From assembly GCA_003520425.1 (NCBI GenBank), contig DOUU01000442.1:4954-13554 (forward strand): DNA of 8,601 nucleotides, written 5' to 3'. Positions 7,258-8,601 of this stretch are shown piece by piece. Made by a program: the position numbers and the translations under genes. The notes under the pieces were generated by a model. The model saw only the letters and a program-made list of their open reading frames with translations, was not told the DNA's origin and searched no databases. Position 1 is the stretch's first letter; every line of letters starts with the position of its first letter. Source of the DNA: Deltaproteobacteria bacterium (GTDB lineage Bacteria > Myxococcota_A > UBA9160).

Positions 7258-7746
7258 GTGTCAAGCGCCTTTCCTGATAGCACGAGCCGTTCCTACCGCT
7301 CCCGCGACGTGTCGCAGATCCTTGGGCTCTCTCGGCGCCAGCTCCAGTATTGGGCGCACACCGACCTCGTCCGCCCGTCCGCCCTCACCGAAGGAGGACA
7401 TCACCGGTACAGCTTCCAAGATCTCGTGGCGCTCAAGGCCGCGAGACGACTGATCGATGCGGGCGTCTCCGTACAGCGCATCCGCAACAGCATCCAGGCA
7501 CTCCGGAAAATTCTGCCCTCCGTCCGCCAGCCCCTCGCGGAGCTCGTGCTGGTGGCGACGGGTGACGTCGTGCTGGTGTTCCGCGAGGGAGCAGCGTTTG
7601 ACGCGGTTTCCGGACAGGAGTGGGTGTTCGAGATTGCACAACTCGTACGCGAGATCGATGCCTGGAAAGACGACGTCGCCGCATTGACGCCACGCACGAG
7701 CGCTAGAGTCCGAGAGGCTGGCGCGCGACGCAGGAAGCAGGCTTAG
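7258..7746 (+). CDS. MerR-family transcriptional regulator (cysteine-free)
   Basis: The protein has 162 residues. Residues 13-85 form a MerR winged helix-turn-helix: SRDVSQILGLSRRQLQYWA gives the recognition helices, GGHHRYSFQDL the wing, and ARRLIDAGVSVQRIR the following helix pair. After residue 91 comes a short segment, LAELVLVATGDVVLVFREG, which looks like beta strands. A helical stretch and a basic tail ending RRRKQA follow. There is no cysteine, which argues against a CueR/ZntR/MerR-type metal sensor, and no known drug-binding domain. The ligand, if any, is unknown. The GTG start at 7258 has a G-run (GGGGGG) 7 nt upstream. The gene is divergent from the kinase operon and lies 94 nt before a ParA gene on the same strand, so it may regulate either or both. 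Confidence 0.85.
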   Translation: MSSAFPDSTSRSYRSRDVSQILGLSRRQLQYWAHTDLVRPSALTEGGHHRYSFQDLVALKAARRLIDAGVSVQRIRNSIQALRKILPSVRQPLAELVLVATGDVVLVFREGAAFDAVSGQEWVFEIAQLVREIDAWKDDVAALTPRTSARVREAGARRRKQA

Positions 7747-7767
7747 CGCCTCGCGTGGTCAGCGCTC

Positions 7768-7788
7768 GTCCGGCCCCCCCCGCCGGAC
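7768..7788 (+). repeat. Perfect GC-rich hairpin between the MerR and ParA genes
   Basis: GTCCGGC (7768-7774) and GCCGGAC (7782-7788) form a perfect 7-bp stem around a loop of seven C. No run of T follows, so it is not a classic intrinsic terminator. It could attenuate transcription, protect the mRNA, or be incidental. Confidence 0.5.
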
Positions 7789-7840
7789 TGCTTGGTCGGT
7801 CCATCGCGTTCGAGTTTCCGGCACCGGGAGCGGGGGGGCC

Positions 7841-8601
7841 ATGCGCATCATCGCCATCGTGAATCAAAAGGGCGGCTGCGGAAAAACGACAACCACCGTG
7901 AACCTCGCGGGATGTCTCGCCGCCGACGGCGCCCGCGTGCTTGTCGTCGACCTCGATCCCCAGGCGCACGCCACGCTTGCGCTGGGGATCGACCCGGAGA
8001 TCGTGGATCGGAACCTCTATGACGTGCTTGCGGACGCGGAGACCACGTCGCAGATCGGTGCCGTCATCGTCGAGACCACGCCCGGGATTTCTCTTGCGCC
8101 GGGCGGGATTGTGCTCTCCGCCCTCGAGCAGAAGCTTGCCGCCGAGCGCGCGGAGGCGAGGACCGAGCGACTCGCGACGGCCCTCGGCCATCTGCCCCAT
8201 CCCTACGACTTCGTGCTGATCGACTGTCCGCCGAACGTGGGGCTGCTGACCTTCAGCGCGCTGCGCGCCGCGCGCGAGGTCATCGTGCCGCTCGAGACCA
8301 GCTTCTTCGCCATCCATGGCGTCCAGAAGCTCCTCGACACGATCGGTCTGCTGACCGACCGCATCGGACGCTCTCTCGACGTGCGGATCTTGCCCACGCT
8401 CTACGACGGACGCACGCGCTACGCCCGGGAGACGCTCGCCGACATCCGGGAGCTGTTCGGTGAGCTCTGCTTTGACGCGGTGATCCGCTCGAATGTGAAG
8501 CTCCGGGAGTGCGCACGCCGCGGCGTGCCGGCGGCGCGCTTCGCTCCAAGTTCCAACGGAGCGGTCGACTATGCGGCGCTCGCACTGGAGGTTCGTGCCA
8601 T
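7841..8601 (+). CDS. ParA/Soj-family Walker-type ATPase (3' end beyond the window)
   Basis: 253 codons are present with no stop. The family is usually 250-270 residues, so almost all of the protein is here. The deviant Walker A box QKGGCGKTTT (9-18) has the signature Lys10 and catalytic Lys15. Walker A' is VLVVDLDPQ (33-41, D39), and Walker B is FVLIDCPPN (124-132, D128). There is no N-terminal HTH, as in chromosomal Soj-type ParAs and unlike P1-type plasmid ParAs. Residues 148-169 (VPLETSFFAIHG then KLLDTI) replace the typical PIQCEYYALEG region, marking a subgroup apart from classic Soj. ParA proteins dimerise with ATP, bind DNA non-specifically and position chromosomes or protein cargo. 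No parB or parS is visible, though parB could lie just past the edge. The ATG at 7841 has GGAG (7827-7830) 10 nt upstream and a G-run closer in. Confidence 0.9.
   Translation, partial: MRIIAIVNQKGGCGKTTTTVNLAGCLAADGARVLVVDLDPQAHATLALGIDPEIVDRNLYDVLADAETTSQIGAVIVETTPGISLAPGGIVLSALEQKLAAERAEARTERLATALGHLPHPYDFVLIDCPPNVGLLTFSALRAAREVIVPLETSFFAIHGVQKLLDTIGLLTDRIGRSLDVRILPTLYDGRTRYARETLADIRELFGELCFDAVIRSNVKLRECARRGVPAARFAPSSNGAVDYAALALEVRA

Noticed and set aside
7768..7788. Hairpin as an intrinsic terminator of the MerR gene
   Set aside because: No T-tract follows the stem, so it is recorded only as a hairpin.
7841..8601. ParA as evidence of a plasmid or integrated mobile element
   Set aside because: It lacks the N-terminal HTH of P1-type plasmid ParA. 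Base composition looks like its neighbours, and no integrase, transposase or attachment repeats are seen in the window.

Overview
The window is a GC-rich stretch of bacterial chromosome, densely coded, with short or overlapping gene junctions. A lipobox-bearing M48 protease, a long two-domain SppA, and a MerR regulator next to a ParA ATPase suggest a Gram-negative bacterium. A Myxococcota or other delta-proteobacterial-like lineage is my best guess, but this is inference: no rRNA or other phylogenetic marker is present.

Layout. Positions 1-7071 hold six genes, all on the minus strand. In transcription order they are: a 2-phosphoglycerate-kinase-like P-loop protein with two ATP-cone-like domains (7071-5881), an M48 zinc-protease lipoprotein (5900-5064), a MoxR/Mg-chelatase-type AAA+ ATPase (5034-3622), a VWA-domain protein (3625-1994), a long-form signal peptide peptidase SppA (1991-366), and the start of trmB, the tRNA m7G46 methyltransferase (369 to the window edge). 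Junctions are a 20-nt overlap, a 29-nt gap, an ATGA overlap, a 2-nt gap and another ATGA overlap, so this is almost certainly one operon with translational coupling.

Positions 7072-7257 are a short divergent intergenic region. It carries a candidate promoter with a dyad in its spacer, firing rightward. To the right on the plus strand lie a cysteine-free MerR-family regulator (7258-7746), a 94-nt gap with a strong GC hairpin, and a ParA/Soj-type ATPase (7841 to the window edge, nearly complete).

How the genes may work together. AAA+/VWA pairs of this kind usually act as a chaperone-like remodelling machine. Here the pair sits between two proteases of the cell envelope (M48 lipoprotein, SppA), which suggests an envelope quality-control or maturation module. 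The kinase heading the operon and trmB closing it have no obvious part in that and may be co-transcribed for other reasons. No mobile element, CRISPR array, tRNA or rRNA was seen. The long open frames antisense to every operon gene look like GC-rich shadows of real genes.
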